Assembly (NCBI RefSeq): GCF_014643375.1
Contig: NZ_BMJJ01000001.1
Span: forward strand, 825,782 to 889,781
Direction: 5' to 3'
Origin: Aureimonas glaciei
Lineage (GTDB): Bacteria; Pseudomonadota; Alphaproteobacteria; Rhizobiales; Rhizobiaceae
Length of the DNA stretch: 64,000 bases
Shown: positions 1-10,075 of the stretch, one piece after another
Layout of the letters: every line of letters begins with the position of its first letter
Numbering within the stretch: position 1 is the first letter of the stretch
Position numbers and translations under genes: made by a program
Notes under the pieces: generated by a model
What the model saw: the letters and a program-made list of their open reading frames with translations, nothing else
What the model was told of the DNA's origin: nothing
Database searches by the model: none

Positions 1-2
1 GC

Positions 3-62
3 GTCGTCGGTTCGGCCAAGGCGACCGCCGGCCTGATGATCGCGGATGCCACCCTTGCCTGA
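3..62 (+). CDS. crtI: Phytoene desaturase CrtI, C-terminal end only
   Basis: Only the last 19 codons of a gene entering from the left are present. The translated tail contains VVGSAKATAGLMIADATLA, which matches the usual C-terminus of bacterial CrtI, the FAD-dependent enzyme that desaturates phytoene to lycopene. The stop codon lies inside the start of crtB (17-bp overlap), the usual crtI-crtB arrangement and a sign of translational coupling. The identification rests on this short motif plus the crtB neighbour; catalytic domains lie outside the window. Confidence 0.75.
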   Translation, partial: VVGSAKATAGLMIADATLA

Positions 63-1005
63 GGAAAGCCTTCCGCCCGACGACGATCTCGCCGCGCAGG
101 CCGCCGAGACCATCGCCAGGGGGTCGCAGAGCTTCGCCACGGCGGCGCGGCTGTTCGATCCGGTGACGCGCGAGGGCGCGCTCTTGCTCTATGCCTGGTG
201 CCGGCACTGCGACGACGTCGTTGACGACCAGCATCTCGGCTTCAACCGCGACGTGGCCGGCCCCGGCACGCCCGAGGAGCGGATCGCCGCGCTGGAGCGG
301 CTGACGCGCCGCGCCTTTGCCGGCGAGGCGCTGGAGGATCCGAACTTTCGCGCTCTGCAGCGCGTTGCCCGGCGGCACGGCCTGCCGCTGTCCCTGGCGC
401 TCGCCCATCTCGACGGCTTTCGCATGGACGTCGAGGGCCGGCGCTATCGGACGATCGAGGACACGCTCGACTACTGCCACCATGTCGCCGGCGTCGTCGG
501 CACGATGATGTCGATGGTGATGGGCGCGCGCGAGGCAGCGACGCTGCAGCGGGCGGCCGATCTCGGCCTCGCCTTCCAGCTGACCAACATCGCCCGCGAC
601 ATCGTCCCCGATGCGCTGGCCGGGCGGCTTTATCTGCCAGCGGATTGGCTCGCCGAGGTCGGCCTCGATCCCGAGGGCGTCGCGCTGCCGGAAAACCGCG
701 GCAAGGTGGCGGTTCTGGCCGCCCGGCTGGTGGCGCTGGCCGAGCCCTACTACGCCTCGGCTAGGATCGGCATCGACGCGCTGCCGCGGCGCTCGGCCTG
801 GGCCGTCGCGACCGCGCACGGCGTCTACCGCGCGATCGGCACGGAAGTCGTCCGGCGCGGCCCCCGGGCCTGGGACACCAGGGTCTCGACGTCGCGGGCG
901 GAAAAGCTGTCGCAGGTGCTGCGTGGCGCTGCGGTGGCGGCCCGAAGGCGCGGCGACGACGCGCCACGGCCGAGCGGCCTCTGGTGCCACGACCAGCCGC
1001 GCTGA
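46..1005 (+). CDS. crtB: 15-cis-phytoene synthase CrtB
   Basis: Condenses two geranylgeranyl diphosphates head-to-head into phytoene, the first committed carotenoid step. The 319-aa protein has both Mg-diphosphate aspartate motifs of the squalene/phytoene synthase family: DDVVDD at about residues 56-61 and NIARDIVPD at about 181-189. Length is normal for bacterial CrtB. It overlaps the end of crtI by 17 bp on the same strand and ends 7 bp before the stop of the convergent crtZ. With CrtE and CrtZ nearby the pathway leads to hydroxylated carotenoids; crtY and any crtW must lie outside the window. Confidence 0.95.
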   Translation: MPPLPEESLPPDDDLAAQAAETIARGSQSFATAARLFDPVTREGALLLYAWCRHCDDVVDDQHLGFNRDVAGPGTPEERIAALERLTRRAFAGEALEDPNFRALQRVARRHGLPLSLALAHLDGFRMDVEGRRYRTIEDTLDYCHHVAGVVGTMMSMVMGAREAATLQRAADLGLAFQLTNIARDIVPDALAGRLYLPADWLAEVGLDPEGVALPENRGKVAVLAARLVALAEPYYASARIGIDALPRRSAWAVATAHGVYRAIGTEVVRRGPRAWDTRVSTSRAEKLSQVLRGAAVAARRRGDDAPRPSGLWCHDQPR

Positions 1006-1012
1006 CGGATCG

Positions 1013-1567
1013 TCAGAGGGTCGGCGAAGCGTCCGATGTCGGGGCGACGGCCTTGGCGCTGCGCCGGATCTCGGCCTGCTCGCGCGCCACCACGCCCGAA
1101 TCCTTCAGGCGGCGCTGCAGGTCTTCAATCGGCGGCGCGTAGAGGAAGCCGAAGGAGACGCCGTGTTCCTTGCCGCGCACCGCATGGTGCAGCCGGTGCG
1201 CCTGGACGAGTCGCTTGGCATAGCCGCGGTGCGGGATGTAGCGGAACGGCCAGCGCTGGTGCACCAGCCCGTCATGCACGACGAAATAGAGAAAGCCGTA
1301 GATGGTGATGCCGGTCGCCAAGGCCGTCACCACGGGGATGCCGAAGCCGGTGCCGACGACGAAGAGCAGGATCGAGAAACCGGCGAAGACGACGGCATAC
1401 AGGTCGTTCTTTTCGAACATGCCCTCATGCGGCTCGTGGTGCGACCGGTGCCAGCCCCAGCCCCAGTCGTGCATGATGTATTTGTGCGCCCACCAGGCAA
1501 AACCCTCCATGCCGACCACGGCGAGGAGGACGATGGCGATCAGCACGGGCCAGCTCGAGAAATCCAT
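1013..1567 (-). CDS. crtZ: Beta-carotene 3-hydroxylase CrtZ
   Basis: Non-heme di-iron membrane hydroxylase converting beta-carotene to zeaxanthin through beta-cryptoxanthin. The 184-aa protein belongs to the fatty-acid hydroxylase superfamily and shows the histidine clusters that bind the two irons: HKYIMH (about 28-33), HRSHH (40-44), HDGLVH (99-103) and HRLHH (124-128). Hydrophobic segments around 8-25, 55-75 and 78-98 fit a membrane enzyme. It lies 9 bp downstream of crtE on the minus strand, so the two are probably co-transcribed, and it converges on crtB. Confidence 0.93.
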   Translation of the reverse strand: MDFSSWPVLIAIVLLAVVGMEGFAWWAHKYIMHDWGWGWHRSHHEPHEGMFEKNDLYAVVFAGFSILLFVVGTGFGIPVVTALATGITIYGFLYFVVHDGLVHQRWPFRYIPHRGYAKRLVQAHRLHHAVRGKEHGVSFGFLYAPPIEDLQRRLKDSGVVAREQAEIRRSAKAVAPTSDASPTL

Positions 1568-1576
1568 TTGGCTAGT

Positions 1577-2518
1577 CTACCGCGCGCCGACTTCTTCGGG
1601 AAGGCCGTGCGTCGTTCGGTCCTGCACGGGGGCCGCGGGCTGGGCCTGGGCCAGCATGGTCTCGACCAGCCAGTGCAGGCGGCTGCGGGGACCGAAGATG
1701 CGGGTGAGGCCGAGATCGGCGGCATCGAGATGGCGTTCGATGCGCTGCTGCACCGAGGCGCGTCCGACCAGCGAGATCAGGGTCGACTTGCCCGAGTCCT
1801 TGCCGACATCCTTGCCGATCACGAGGGGGTTCGTGCCGTGGTCGAGCAGATCGTCGATGAGCTGGAAGGCGTGGCCGAGTTCGTCGGCGAATTGTCGCAG
1901 GCGCGCGCGCGTCTCGGCATCCGCGCCCGCAACGACCGCACCAATCTCCGCGGCGGCGATGAACAGAGAGCCGGTCTTCATCCCATTGGCCGCGGAAATT
2001 TCGGTCGCCGGCCGCTTGTGCCGGCCGCCGCGCAGATCGGCGAACTGGCCGCCGACGAGCCCGCCGACGCCGACGGCCTGCGTCAGGATGACGACGCAGT
2101 CGATCCGCGCCTGCGCCGACAGCGGCTCGATGCCGGCGAGCAGGCCATAGGCATGGCTGATCGCGGCGACCGAGACGAGGAGCGCGAGGTCCTCGCCATG
2201 GCCGGCGTGGACGGCCGGCAGGCCGCGGCGCAGGAGGGCGTTGTCCATGCAGGGAAGATCGTCGAGGATCAGCGATGCCGCATGGATCATCTCGACGGCG
2301 CAGCCGGCATCGATCGCGGGCTCGCGGGCGCCACCGAGTTCTTCGGCGGCAAAAAGGGTCATCAGCGGGCGCAGGCGCTTGCCCGGTGTCAGCACGCCGT
2401 CGCGCAGCGCGGCGGCGAGTTCGGGCTGACCTGGCAGGGCCTGCGGCATCAGTTCTCCCAGCCGCGTGTCGATGCGGCGCCGGGCCTCGTCGGTACTGGC
2501 GTTCAGGTCGGCAGTCAT
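1577..2518 (-). CDS. crtE: Geranylgeranyl diphosphate synthase CrtE
   Basis: Trans-prenyltransferase that adds IPP units to make C20 geranylgeranyl diphosphate for CrtB. With the start at 2518 the protein is 313 aa. The first aspartate-rich motif DDLPCMD is at about 86-92 and the second, LIDDLLD, at about 220-226; GKRLRP near 46-51 is the usual substrate motif. The reading frame stays open upstream, but that extension is arginine-rich and unlike the family, so the start preceding TADLNAS was chosen. The gene diverges from fni across about 190 bp in which I found no confident TGT-N12-ACA (PpsR/CrtJ) box. Confidence 0.93.
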   Translation of the reverse strand: MTADLNASTDEARRRIDTRLGELMPQALPGQPELAAALRDGVLTPGKRLRPLMTLFAAEELGGAREPAIDAGCAVEMIHAASLILDDLPCMDNALLRRGLPAVHAGHGEDLALLVSVAAISHAYGLLAGIEPLSAQARIDCVVILTQAVGVGGLVGGQFADLRGGRHKRPATEISAANGMKTGSLFIAAAEIGAVVAGADAETRARLRQFADELGHAFQLIDDLLDHGTNPLVIGKDVGKDSGKSTLISLVGRASVQQRIERHLDAADLGLTRIFGPRSRLHWLVETMLAQAQPAAPVQDRTTHGLPEEVGAR

Positions 2519-2706
2519 TCCCAAAGCGATCGCTTTCCTCGGCTGCCCACTGGCAGTGTCCCCATCGTCCCTGATACTTGTTCTTCCCGCGGCCGGTGCC
2601 AAGTGCCGGTGCCAGACCATAGGCAGGTTTGCGACGGATCGGAAGCGGCCCTGTCCATCCTGCCGGATCAGGCGCGCGGCCCGGCGGGCGCGACGGGGGA
2701 CCGGTG

Positions 2707-3762
2707 ATGAACGACGGTGACGACATCGTGACCCCCGCGGCAACGGGCATCGACGCCCGTAAGAGCGACCACCTCGACATCGTGCTGTCGCCGCGCCTCT
2801 CCGCCCGTCAGGCGCAGAGCGGCTTCGACGCGATCGTGTTCGAGCATCAGGCCCTGCCGGAACTGGACCTTGCCGAGATCGACCTGTCGACGCGGTTTCT
2901 CGGCCGCAGCCTGGCGGCGCCGCTCTTGATCTCCTCGATGACGGGCGGGCCGGCCCGCTCGGCCCGCATCAACGCCCATCTCGCCGAGGCGGCGCAGGCG
3001 CTGAAGATCGCGCTCGCCGTCGGCTCGCAGCGCATCGCTTTGGAAGGGCGAGGGCAGGGGGGACTCGACCGCTCGCTGCGCGCCCGCGCCCCGGACGTCG
3101 CCATCCTCGCCAATATCGGCGCCGCCCAGCTGGTCATGGGCTACGGCCGCGACGAGGCGCGCCGGGCGGTCGACATGATCGAGGCGGATGCCCTGATCGT
3201 GCATCTCAATCCCCTGCAGGAGGCCGTCCAGGCCGGGGGCGACCGCAACTGGCGCGGCGTCCTTTCCGCCATCGGGGGCCTCGTGCGCGATCTCGGCGTG
3301 CCGATCGTCGTCAAGGAAGTCGGCGCCGGGATCTCCGCGGCGACGGCACGGCGGCTCGCCGAGGCGGGGGTGGGCATCGTCGACGTCGCGGGTGCCGGGG
3401 GCACCAGCTGGGCCGCCGTCGAGGCCGAGCGGGCGAGCGATGCCGCGACGCGCGAGACGGCGCTGGTCTTTGCCGATTGGGGCATTCCGACGGCGACGGC
3501 GATCCGGACGGTGCGCGCCGCCTGCCCCGACATCGGCCTCATCGGCTCCGGCGGCATCCGCACGGGCCTCGATGCCGCCAAGGCGATCCGGCTCGGCGCC
3601 GATCTCGCCGGCCAGGCGGCCGCGGGGCTCGCCAGCGCCGATCACTCGGCCGAGGCGGCGACGGCGCATTTTGCCGCGGTGATCGAGCAGTTGCGCATCG
3701 CCTGCTTCTGCACCGGCTCGCGCGACCTCTCGGCGCTGCGGCACGCGCCGCTCATCGGTTGA
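2707..3762 (+). CDS. fni: Isopentenyl-diphosphate delta-isomerase, type II (FMN)
   Basis: Interconverts IPP and DMAPP using reduced FMN; it supplies the allylic primer for CrtE. The 351-aa protein has the family N-terminus ([10 protein letters not shown]), the SSMTGG motif near residues 77-82, the VKEVG strand, and the FMN phosphate loop GSGGIRTG in the TIM barrel. Start at 2707 is preceded by a GGGGA ribosome site. It diverges from crtE and converges on cbbR, whose stop lies 4 bp away. Type II isomerases are common members of marine alphaproteobacterial zeaxanthin/astaxanthin clusters, so its role here is carotenoid precursor supply. Confidence 0.92.
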   Translation: MNDGDDIVTPAATGIDARKSDHLDIVLSPRLSARQAQSGFDAIVFEHQALPELDLAEIDLSTRFLGRSLAAPLLISSMTGGPARSARINAHLAEAAQALKIALAVGSQRIALEGRGQGGLDRSLRARAPDVAILANIGAAQLVMGYGRDEARRAVDMIEADALIVHLNPLQEAVQAGGDRNWRGVLSAIGGLVRDLGVPIVVKEVGAGISAATARRLAEAGVGIVDVAGAGGTSWAAVEAERASDAATRETALVFADWGIPTATAIRTVRAACPDIGLIGSGGIRTGLDAAKAIRLGADLAGQAAAGLASADHSAEAATAHFAAVIEQLRIACFCTGSRDLSALRHAPLIG

Positions 3763-3766
3763 TTAG

Positions 3767-4717
3767 TCAGCGCTCGAGGCGGCTGGCGTCGGAGGGATAG
3801 AGCCGGTCCAGCATCGGCAGAAAGGTTGCGCCCTTCTGCGAAAGGAAGGTGGCGAAGGCCTTTTCGGCCGGCGCCGGGACGTGGTCGCCTCTCGTCACGG
3901 CGAACCATTGCTTGCGGATCGGCATGTCGACGACGTCGAGGATGACGAGGCGCCGCATCTCGACCTCGAAGGCGATGGTGTGGGCGGAGATGAAGGCGAT
4001 GCCGAGCCCGGCCATGACCGCCTGCTTGATCGTCTCGTTCGACCCCATCTGCGTCGTGTTGCGTTCCAGCGCATCGGGAATGGCCGAGAAGAAGGTCTCC
4101 AGCGATTTTCGCGTGCCCGATCCCGGCTCGCGGATGATGATCGGCTCCTGCAGGAGGCGCGCCTTATCGATACTGCGGAGCGCGGCCAGGGGATGGCCGG
4201 GGGCGGCGATCATCACCAGCGGATGGTCGCCGAACACCTTGGCCTCGATCGGGATCTCCGTCGGCGGCCGGCCCATCAGGGCGATGTCGAGCTCGTAGGC
4301 GCGCAACTGCTCGACGATCTCGAACCGGTTGCCGACGAGAAGCTTGATCTCGATCGCCGGGTGGTCCTTGCGGAAGCCGGCGATCATCGAGGGGGCGAAA
4401 TACTTCGCCGTGGAGACGACGCCAAGCCGGATCAGGCCGCGCCGCACGCCCTTGATGGCGTCGAGATCGTCCTGCAATCCCTGCAGCACGGTTTCGATCG
4501 CGTCGGCCGCCTTCAGCGCCGCATAGCCGGCCTCGCGCAGGTGCATGCCGTCGCTGGTGCGGTCGAACAGGGTGAGGCCGAACTCCTCCTCCATCTGCTT
4601 GACCTGCAGCGTGATGGCGGGCGCCGTCAGGCCGAGCGACCGGGCCGCGGCGGCGATGGTGCCGAGCCTTGAGATTTCCTGGATGGAACGAAGTTGGCGG
4701 AGTGAGAGCGTGCGCAT
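3767..4717 (-). CDS. cbbR: CbbR, LysR-type regulator of the Calvin operon
   Basis: LysR-family activator expected to control the divergent cbb operon in response to Calvin-cycle metabolites. The 316-aa protein has an N-terminal winged HTH (about 1-60, with AAARSLGLTAPAITLQVKQ) and a periplasmic-binding-like effector domain. Divergent position next to cbbF, the LysR-type palindromes in the shared 129-bp region, and strong resemblance to CbbR in the linker and effector domain support the assignment. Its 3' end converges on fni, so carotenoid and carbon-fixation genes abut. Confidence 0.93.
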   Translation of the reverse strand: MRTLSLRQLRSIQEISRLGTIAAAARSLGLTAPAITLQVKQMEEEFGLTLFDRTSDGMHLREAGYAALKAADAIETVLQGLQDDLDAIKGVRRGLIRLGVVSTAKYFAPSMIAGFRKDHPAIEIKLLVGNRFEIVEQLRAYELDIALMGRPPTEIPIEAKVFGDHPLVMIAAPGHPLAALRSIDKARLLQEPIIIREPGSGTRKSLETFFSAIPDALERNTTQMGSNETIKQAVMAGLGIAFISAHTIAFEVEMRRLVILDVVDMPIRKQWFAVTRGDHVPAPAEKAFATFLSQKGATFLPMLDRLYPSDASRLER

Positions 4718-4846
4718 GGTACTCTGGTATAAAAACTTACGTCATACGTAAAGAGATTAAATTTTACTAACTGCGTCGCGCTCGTCATAGTCTCGTTGTA
4801 ATCGGGTAACGGGGCCGCAGAGCTCCGAACCGACAGGGAGAACATC
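4718..4846. promoter_or_regulatory. cbbR/cbbF divergent control region with LysR-type operators
   Basis: The AT-rich divergent intergenic region contains a perfect palindrome, TTACGT-CAT-ACGTAA, at 4737-4751, 20 bp upstream of the cbbR start. A second imperfect TTA-N8-TAA element lies at 4757-4770. Both match the T-N11-A pattern of LysR operators, and paired sites like these are typical of CbbR activation and recognition sites. A GGGAGA ribosome site precedes cbbF. The binding assignment is inferred from position and symmetry. Confidence 0.7.
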
Positions 4847-5890
4847 ATGCCATCGTCATTGGACGCCCATCTCGGCTCGTATGCCGGGGCCGATCCGCTT
4901 CGCTCGAAGGTCGCAGAGACCATTCGCCATCTGGCATCGGCCGCCGTCAAGCTGCGCAACACCATCATCGACGGTGGCACCAGCGACCATCTTGGCCAGT
5001 CGCGCCAGGTCGCCAATGCGGGCGGCGACATCCAGAAGGAGCTCGACGTCGTCGCCGACCGGCTGTTCTTCGATGCCGCCAAGGCCTCGTCCGTCGCCTT
5101 CTACGGTTCCGAGGAGCAGGACCTGCCGGTCGTCCTGTCGAAGGACGGCGCCTTCGCTTTGGCCATCGACCCGCTCGACGGCTCGTCCAATATCGAGATG
5201 AACGTCTCCGTCGGCACCATCTTCTCGCTGCTTCCGGTCGAGGAGGCCCATCGCACCGATCCCGCCAGCGCGTTTCGCCAGCCCGGCTCCAAGCAGATCG
5301 CCGCCGGTTTCTTCGTCTACGGGCCGCAGCTGCAGCTCGTCCTCAGCCTCGGCAACGGCACGCATGTCTTCGCCTTCTCGCCGAGCTTCGGCGGCTTCGT
5401 CGAGCTGCATGCCTCGATGGCCGTGGATGAAAAGGCGAAGGAATTCGCCATCAACGCCTCGAACCATCGTCACTGGGACGAGGCCATGCGGATCTACATC
5501 GACGATCTCCTGGCCGGGGCCGACGGCCCGCGCGAGCGCGACTTCAACATGCGCTGGATCGCCTCGCTCGTCGCCGACTGCTACCGCATCCTGATCCGCG
5601 GCGGCATCTTCCTCTATCCCGGCGACGGTCGTCAGGGCTACGCGAAGGGCCGTCTGCGGCTGGTCTACGAGGCCAATCCGATCGCCTTCTGCGTCGAGCA
5701 CGCCGGCGGCAGCGCCACCGACGGTATCACCCGCATCCTCGATCTGGTGCCGGAGGACCTGCATGCCCGCACGCCGCTGGTGTTCGGCTCCAAGCGCGAA
5801 GTGGCGCGCGTCACGCGCTACCTGACAGACCCCTCTGCCATCGGCGAGCGTTCGCCGCTGTTTGGAAAAAGAAGCCTGTTCCGGGCCTGA
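4847..5890 (+). CDS. cbbF: Class I fructose-1,6-bisphosphatase, Calvin cycle
   Basis: Hydrolyses fructose-1,6-bisphosphate, and in bacteria of this type often sedoheptulose-1,7-bisphosphate, during RuBP regeneration. The 347-aa protein has the class I metal-binding signature DPLDGSSN at about 108-115 and acidic ligands at GSEEQ (87-91). First gene of the cbb operon, downstream of the CbbR region with a GGGAGA site. Phosphoribulokinase follows after a 54-bp gap. Confidence 0.95.
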   Translation: MPSSLDAHLGSYAGADPLRSKVAETIRHLASAAVKLRNTIIDGGTSDHLGQSRQVANAGGDIQKELDVVADRLFFDAAKASSVAFYGSEEQDLPVVLSKDGAFALAIDPLDGSSNIEMNVSVGTIFSLLPVEEAHRTDPASAFRQPGSKQIAAGFFVYGPQLQLVLSLGNGTHVFAFSPSFGGFVELHASMAVDEKAKEFAINASNHRHWDEAMRIYIDDLLAGADGPRERDFNMRWIASLVADCYRILIRGGIFLYPGDGRQGYAKGRLRLVYEANPIAFCVEHAGGSATDGITRILDLVPEDLHARTPLVFGSKREVARVTRYLTDPSAIGERSPLFGKRSLFRA

Positions 5891-5944
5891 CGCCCGGCAG
5901 ACCGAGGGATCCGTGTCGCCGAATGCTCTGGGAGGGGCGCTGAG

Positions 5945-6820
5945 ATGACTGCCAAGCATCCGATCATCGCCATCACCGGCTCCTCCGGTGCCGGCACCAC
6001 CTCGGTCAAGAACACCTTCGACCAGATCTTTCGGCGCGAGCATGTGAAGGCCGTCTACATCGAGGGCGACGCCTTCCACCGCTACGACCGCGAGGCGATG
6101 AAGAAGAAGATCGCCGAGGAGGACGCCGCCGGCAACAAGCACTTCTCGCACTTCAGCCCGGAGGCGAACATCCTGGAGAAGCTGCAGGAAGTGTTCGAGG
6201 ACTATGGCCGCAAGGGGCGGGGCGAGAGCCGGCACTATATCCACGACGCCGAGGAGGCGAAGATCTACGGCAGTCCGCCCGGCACGTTCAGCGACTGGCA
6301 GCCCTTCGCCGACGAGAGCGACCTGATGTTTTACGAGGGCCTGCACGGCTGCGTGAAGACCGACACGGTGGACCTCGCGGCGCATGCCGATCTCAAGATC
6401 GGCGTCGTGCCGGTCATCAATCTCGAATGGATTCAGAAGATCCACCGCGACAAAGCGACAAGAGGCTATTCCACCGAGGCGGTGATGGACGTGATCCTGC
6501 GTCGCATGCCCGACTACGTGAAATACATCTGCCCGCAGTTCGCCCTGACCAACATCAACTTCCAGCGCGTGCCGATCGTCGACACCTCCGATCCGTTCAT
6601 CGCGCGCTGGATCCCGACGGCGGACGAATCGATGGTCGTCATTCGCTTCGCCAATCCGCGCGGTATAGACTTCCCCTACTTGCTCTCGATGATTCCGAAT
6701 TCGTTCATGTCGAGGGCAAATTCCATCGTGGCGCCGGGCAACAAGCTCGATCTCGCCATGCAACTGATCCTGACGCCGCTGATCCTGCAGCTCACCGAGC
6801 GCAAGCGCCGCGCGTCCTGA
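5945..6820 (+). CDS. cbbP: Phosphoribulokinase
   Basis: Phosphorylates ribulose-5-phosphate to RuBP, the step unique to the Calvin cycle. The 291-aa length and the N-terminal P-loop GSSGAGTTS (about 12-20) mark the octameric class I enzyme of proteobacteria, which is usually controlled allosterically by NADH and AMP. A strong GGGAGGGG ribosome site lies just upstream. It is the second gene of the operon, 14 bp before transketolase. Confidence 0.96.
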   Translation: MTAKHPIIAITGSSGAGTTSVKNTFDQIFRREHVKAVYIEGDAFHRYDREAMKKKIAEEDAAGNKHFSHFSPEANILEKLQEVFEDYGRKGRGESRHYIHDAEEAKIYGSPPGTFSDWQPFADESDLMFYEGLHGCVKTDTVDLAAHADLKIGVVPVINLEWIQKIHRDKATRGYSTEAVMDVILRRMPDYVKYICPQFALTNINFQRVPIVDTSDPFIARWIPTADESMVVIRFANPRGIDFPYLLSMIPNSFMSRANSIVAPGNKLDLAMQLILTPLILQLTERKRRAS

Positions 6821-6834
6821 ACATCGAGGCCAGA

Positions 6835-8841
6835 ATGTCCGACGTGAAAACCCAGTCCCCCGCCGCAAACGCTCCCGGCGACCATCCCCGCAACATGGCG
6901 AATGCCATCCGCGCGCTCGCCATGGATGCCGTGCAGAAGGCCAATTCCGGCCATCCCGGCATGCCGATGGGCATGGCCGATGTCGCCACGGTCCTCTTCC
7001 AGGACTTCATCAAGCTCGACCCGGCCAATCCGTCCTGGCCCGACCGCGACCGCTTCGTCCTGTCGAACGGCCACGGCTCGATGCTGCTCTATGCCGTGCA
7101 CTATCTGCTCGGCTATTCCGACATGACGATCGACCAGCTGAAGCAGTTCCGCCAGTTCGGCGCCAAGACCGCCGGCCATCCCGAATACGGCCACGCGCTC
7201 GGCATCGAGACCACGACCGGCCCGCTCGGCCAGGGCCTCACCACCGCCGTCGGCATGGCGCTCGCCGAGCGCATGCAGAATGCCCGCTACGGCGACGACC
7301 TCGTCGACCACTACACCTATGTCTTCGTCGGCGACGGCTGCCTGATGGAGGGCATCAGCCACGAGGCGATCGACCTCGCCGGACATCTCCAGCTCTCCAA
7401 GCTGATCGTCCTCTTCGACGACAACGGCATCTCGATCGACGGCAAGACCTCGCTCGCCACCTCCACCGACCAGGTGAAGCGCTTCGAGGCCTCCGGCTGG
7501 CATGCCGAGCATGTCGATGGCCACGATCCCGACGCGGTGCGCGAAGCCATCAAGCGGGCCCGCGCGTCGGACAAGCCCTCGATGATCGCCTGCAAGACCA
7601 TCATCGGCTTCGGCTCGCCGAAACTCGCCGGCTCGGAGAAGAGCCACGGCGCCGCGCTCGGCGACGAGGAGATCGCCGCCACCCGCAAGCAGCTGCTCTG
7701 GACCGCCGAGCCCTTCGCCATTCCGGAGGAGGTCGTCGCCGGCTGGCGCGAAGTCGGCAAGAAGGGCGCCGCCGCCCGCGCCGAGTGGGAAAAGCGCCAT
7801 GCTGCCTCGCCGAAGGCCGCCGCCTTCGACGCCTCGCTCACCGGCGACCTGCCGGCGGATTTTGCCGAGAGCATGAGCCAGTACCGGGCGAAACTGTCGG
7901 AAGAGAAGCCGAAGATCGCCACCCGCAAATCGTCCGAGGCGACGCTCGGCCTCGTCAACGACCTGACCGAGCTCACCATCGGCGGTTCGGCCGACCTCAC
8001 CCATTCGGTCTTCACCCTGACCAAGGGCATGCAGAGCGTCCAGGCCGGCCACTATGACGGCCGCTACATCCACTACGGCATCCGCGAGCATGCCATGGCG
8101 GCGGTGATGAACGGCCTTGCCCTGCATGGCGGCTTCATTCCCTATGGCGGCACCTTCATGGTGTTTGCCGATTACGCCCGCGGCGGCATCCGCCTGTCGG
8201 CGCTGATGGGGCTGCGCGTCGTCTACGTCTTCACGCATGACTCCATCGGCCTCGGCGAAGACGGACCGACGCATCAGCCGATCGAGCACCTCGCCATGCT
8301 CCGGGCGACGCCGAACATCCTCGTCTTCCGCCCGGCCGATGCCATCGAGACGGCCGAGTGCTGGGAAATCGCGCTGACCGAGCGCCACCGTCCCTCGGTG
8401 CTGTCGCTGTCGCGCCAGAACCTGCCGACGGTCGCCGGCGGCGCTTCCGAGAACCGCTCGCGCAAGGGCGCCTATGTCCTGCGCGAGGCCGAAGGCGAGC
8501 GTCAGGTGACGATTCTCGCCACCGGCTCGGAAGTCGAGATCGCGCTGGCCGGCGCCGACAAGCTCGCCGCCGAGGGCATCCGCGCCGCCGTCGTCTCGAT
8601 GCCGTCCTGGGAGCTCTTCGTCGAGCAGGACGACGCCTACCGCGCTTCCGTCCTCGGCACGGCGCCGCGCATCGCCATCGAGGCCGCCGCGCGCTTCGGC
8701 TGGGATCGCTGGATCGGCGAGACCGGCCGCTTCATCGGCATGAACTCCTTCGGCGCCTCGGCCCCGGCGCCGCTGCTCTACGAGCATTTCGGCATCACCG
8801 CCGAGGCCGTTCTGGCCGCCGGCAAGGAACTGGCGCGGTGA
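6835..8841 (+). CDS. cbbT: Transketolase
   Basis: Thiamine-diphosphate enzyme that moves two-carbon units among sugar phosphates to regenerate pentose phosphates. The 668-aa protein has the substrate histidine in NSGHPGMP (His40), the ThDP/Mg motif from GDG (166-168) to DDN (195-197), and a C-terminal domain with the GEDGPTHQP loop. The frame is open upstream through cbbP, but the ATG at 6835 gives normal family length and sits 14 bp after cbbP. Its stop overlaps the GTG start of pgk by 4 bp. Confidence 0.96.
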   Translation: MSDVKTQSPAANAPGDHPRNMANAIRALAMDAVQKANSGHPGMPMGMADVATVLFQDFIKLDPANPSWPDRDRFVLSNGHGSMLLYAVHYLLGYSDMTIDQLKQFRQFGAKTAGHPEYGHALGIETTTGPLGQGLTTAVGMALAERMQNARYGDDLVDHYTYVFVGDGCLMEGISHEAIDLAGHLQLSKLIVLFDDNGISIDGKTSLATSTDQVKRFEASGWHAEHVDGHDPDAVREAIKRARASDKPSMIACKTIIGFGSPKLAGSEKSHGAALGDEEIAATRKQLLWTAEPFAIPEEVVAGWREVGKKGAAARAEWEKRHAASPKAAAFDASLTGDLPADFAESMSQYRAKLSEEKPKIATRKSSEATLGLVNDLTELTIGGSADLTHSVFTLTKGMQSVQAGHYDGRYIHYGIREHAMAAVMNGLALHGGFIPYGGTFMVFADYARGGIRLSALMGLRVVYVFTHDSIGLGEDGPTHQPIEHLAMLRATPNILVFRPADAIETAECWEIALTERHRPSVLSLSRQNLPTVAGGASENRSRKGAYVLREAEGERQVTILATGSEVEIALAGADKLAAEGIRAAVVSMPSWELFVEQDDAYRASVLGTAPRIAIEAAARFGWDRWIGETGRFIGMNSFGASAPAPLLYEHFGITAEAVLAAGKELAR

Positions 8842-10064
8842 GCGCCGGATCCCTGCGCCCGATCGAGGGCGTCGAGGTCAAGGGCAAGACGGTGCTGATC
8901 CGCGCCGATGTGAACGTGCCGATGAAGGATGGCGTGATCACCGACGCGACGCGGCTCGAACGCTTCGCGCCGACCGTCGCCAGCCTTGCCGATCGCGGGG
9001 CGAAGGTCGTGGTGCTCAGCCATCTCGGCCGCCCCAAGGGCGACCGCAACATGGCCTTCACCCTCGGGCCCGTCGCCGAGAAGCTCGGCGAGATCCTCGG
9101 CCGTCCGGTGCAGTTCGCTTCGGACTGCGTCGGGCCGGAAGCGGAAAAGGTCGTCGGCAATCTGAAGGACGGCGAGATCGCCGTCCTGGAGAACCTGCGC
9201 TTCCACAAGGGCGAGGAGGAGAACGACAGGAGTTTCGCGCTCCGCCTCTCCATCGGCGGCGACCTCTACGTCAACGACGCCTTCTCCTGTGCCCACCGGG
9301 CGCATGCCTCGACCTACGAACTGGCGACGATCCTGCCGGCCTATGCCGGCCCATCGCTGATGGCAGAGGTCAAGGCGCTGGAAGCGGCGCTCGACAAACC
9401 CAAGCGGCCGGTGGCCGCCCTCGTCGGCGGCGCGAAAGTGTCGTCGAAGATCGGGGTGCTGGAATTCCTGGTGCCGAAGATGGACCATCTCGTCATCGGC
9501 GGCGGCATGGCCAACACCTTCCTCGCCGCCCTCGGCAACGATGTCGGCAAGTCGCTCTACGAGGCCGACGCCATGGAAACGGCCGAAAAGGTCATGGCCA
9601 TGGCAAAGGAATCGGGGTGCCAGCTGCACCTGCCGGTCGACGTCGTCATCGCCCGCGAGTTCAAGGCGCATGCCGAGAACGAGACGGTCGGCGTCGATGC
9701 GATCCCCTCGGACGCCATGGCCCTCGACGTCGGGCCGAAGACGGTCGCCGAGATCGTCGCGGCGCTCGCCACCTGCGAGACGCTGCTCTGGAACGGCCCG
9801 CTCGGGGCCTTCGAGATCGAACCCTTCAACGCCGCGACCAATGCCGTGGCGCAGGAGGCGGCGCGCCTCACCAAGGCCGGCAAGCTCGTGACGGTCGCCG
9901 GCGGCGGCGACACCGTCGCCGCGCTGAACGCCGCCGGGGCGTCCGAGGACTTCACCTATCTGTCGACCGCCGGCGGTGCCTTCCTCGAATGGCTGGAAGG
10001 CCGCGACCTGCCCGGCATCGACATCCTCAAGACCCAGGCGACGCTCGCCGCATCGACCGTTTAG
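8838..10064 (+). CDS. cbbK: Phosphoglycerate kinase
   Basis: Phosphorylates 3-phosphoglycerate to 1,3-bisphosphoglycerate, the first reductive step after RuBisCO, and also serves glycolysis. Start GTG at 8838 overlaps the transketolase stop as GTGA; the protein is 408 aa. The signature RADVNVPM is at about 22-29, SHLGRPKG follows, and the C-terminal nucleotide segment contains GGGDTVAA. It is an operon member between tkt and fba. GAPDH is absent from this operon. Confidence 0.95.
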   Translation: MSAGSLRPIEGVEVKGKTVLIRADVNVPMKDGVITDATRLERFAPTVASLADRGAKVVVLSHLGRPKGDRNMAFTLGPVAEKLGEILGRPVQFASDCVGPEAEKVVGNLKDGEIAVLENLRFHKGEEENDRSFALRLSIGGDLYVNDAFSCAHRAHASTYELATILPAYAGPSLMAEVKALEAALDKPKRPVAALVGGAKVSSKIGVLEFLVPKMDHLVIGGGMANTFLAALGNDVGKSLYEADAMETAEKVMAMAKESGCQLHLPVDVVIAREFKAHAENETVGVDAIPSDAMALDVGPKTVAEIVAALATCETLLWNGPLGAFEIEPFNAATNAVAQEAARLTKAGKLVTVAGGGDTVAALNAAGASEDFTYLSTAGGAFLEWLEGRDLPGIDILKTQATLAASTV

Positions 10065-10075
10065 GAGACCTGCCC

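Noticed and set aside
2540-2610. Similarity between the crtE/fni gap and the leader at 55685-55760
   Set aside because: Both carry GTCCCCATC-like stretches, but the shared run is too short to call a repeat.
2519-2706. PpsR/CrtJ-type operator between crtE and fni
   Set aside because: No TGT-N12-ACA match was found; the dyad-like GGTGCC/GTGCC repeats are direct rather than inverted.
611-2707. 698-codon open frame on the plus strand across crtZ and crtE
   Set aside because: It is antisense to two well-recognised genes, has no family motif, and its arginine/glycine/alanine-rich composition is typical of GC-rich shadow frames.
6676-8787. 703-codon open frame opposite transketolase
   Set aside because: Shadow of cbbT; no motif, no ribosome site and no independent context.
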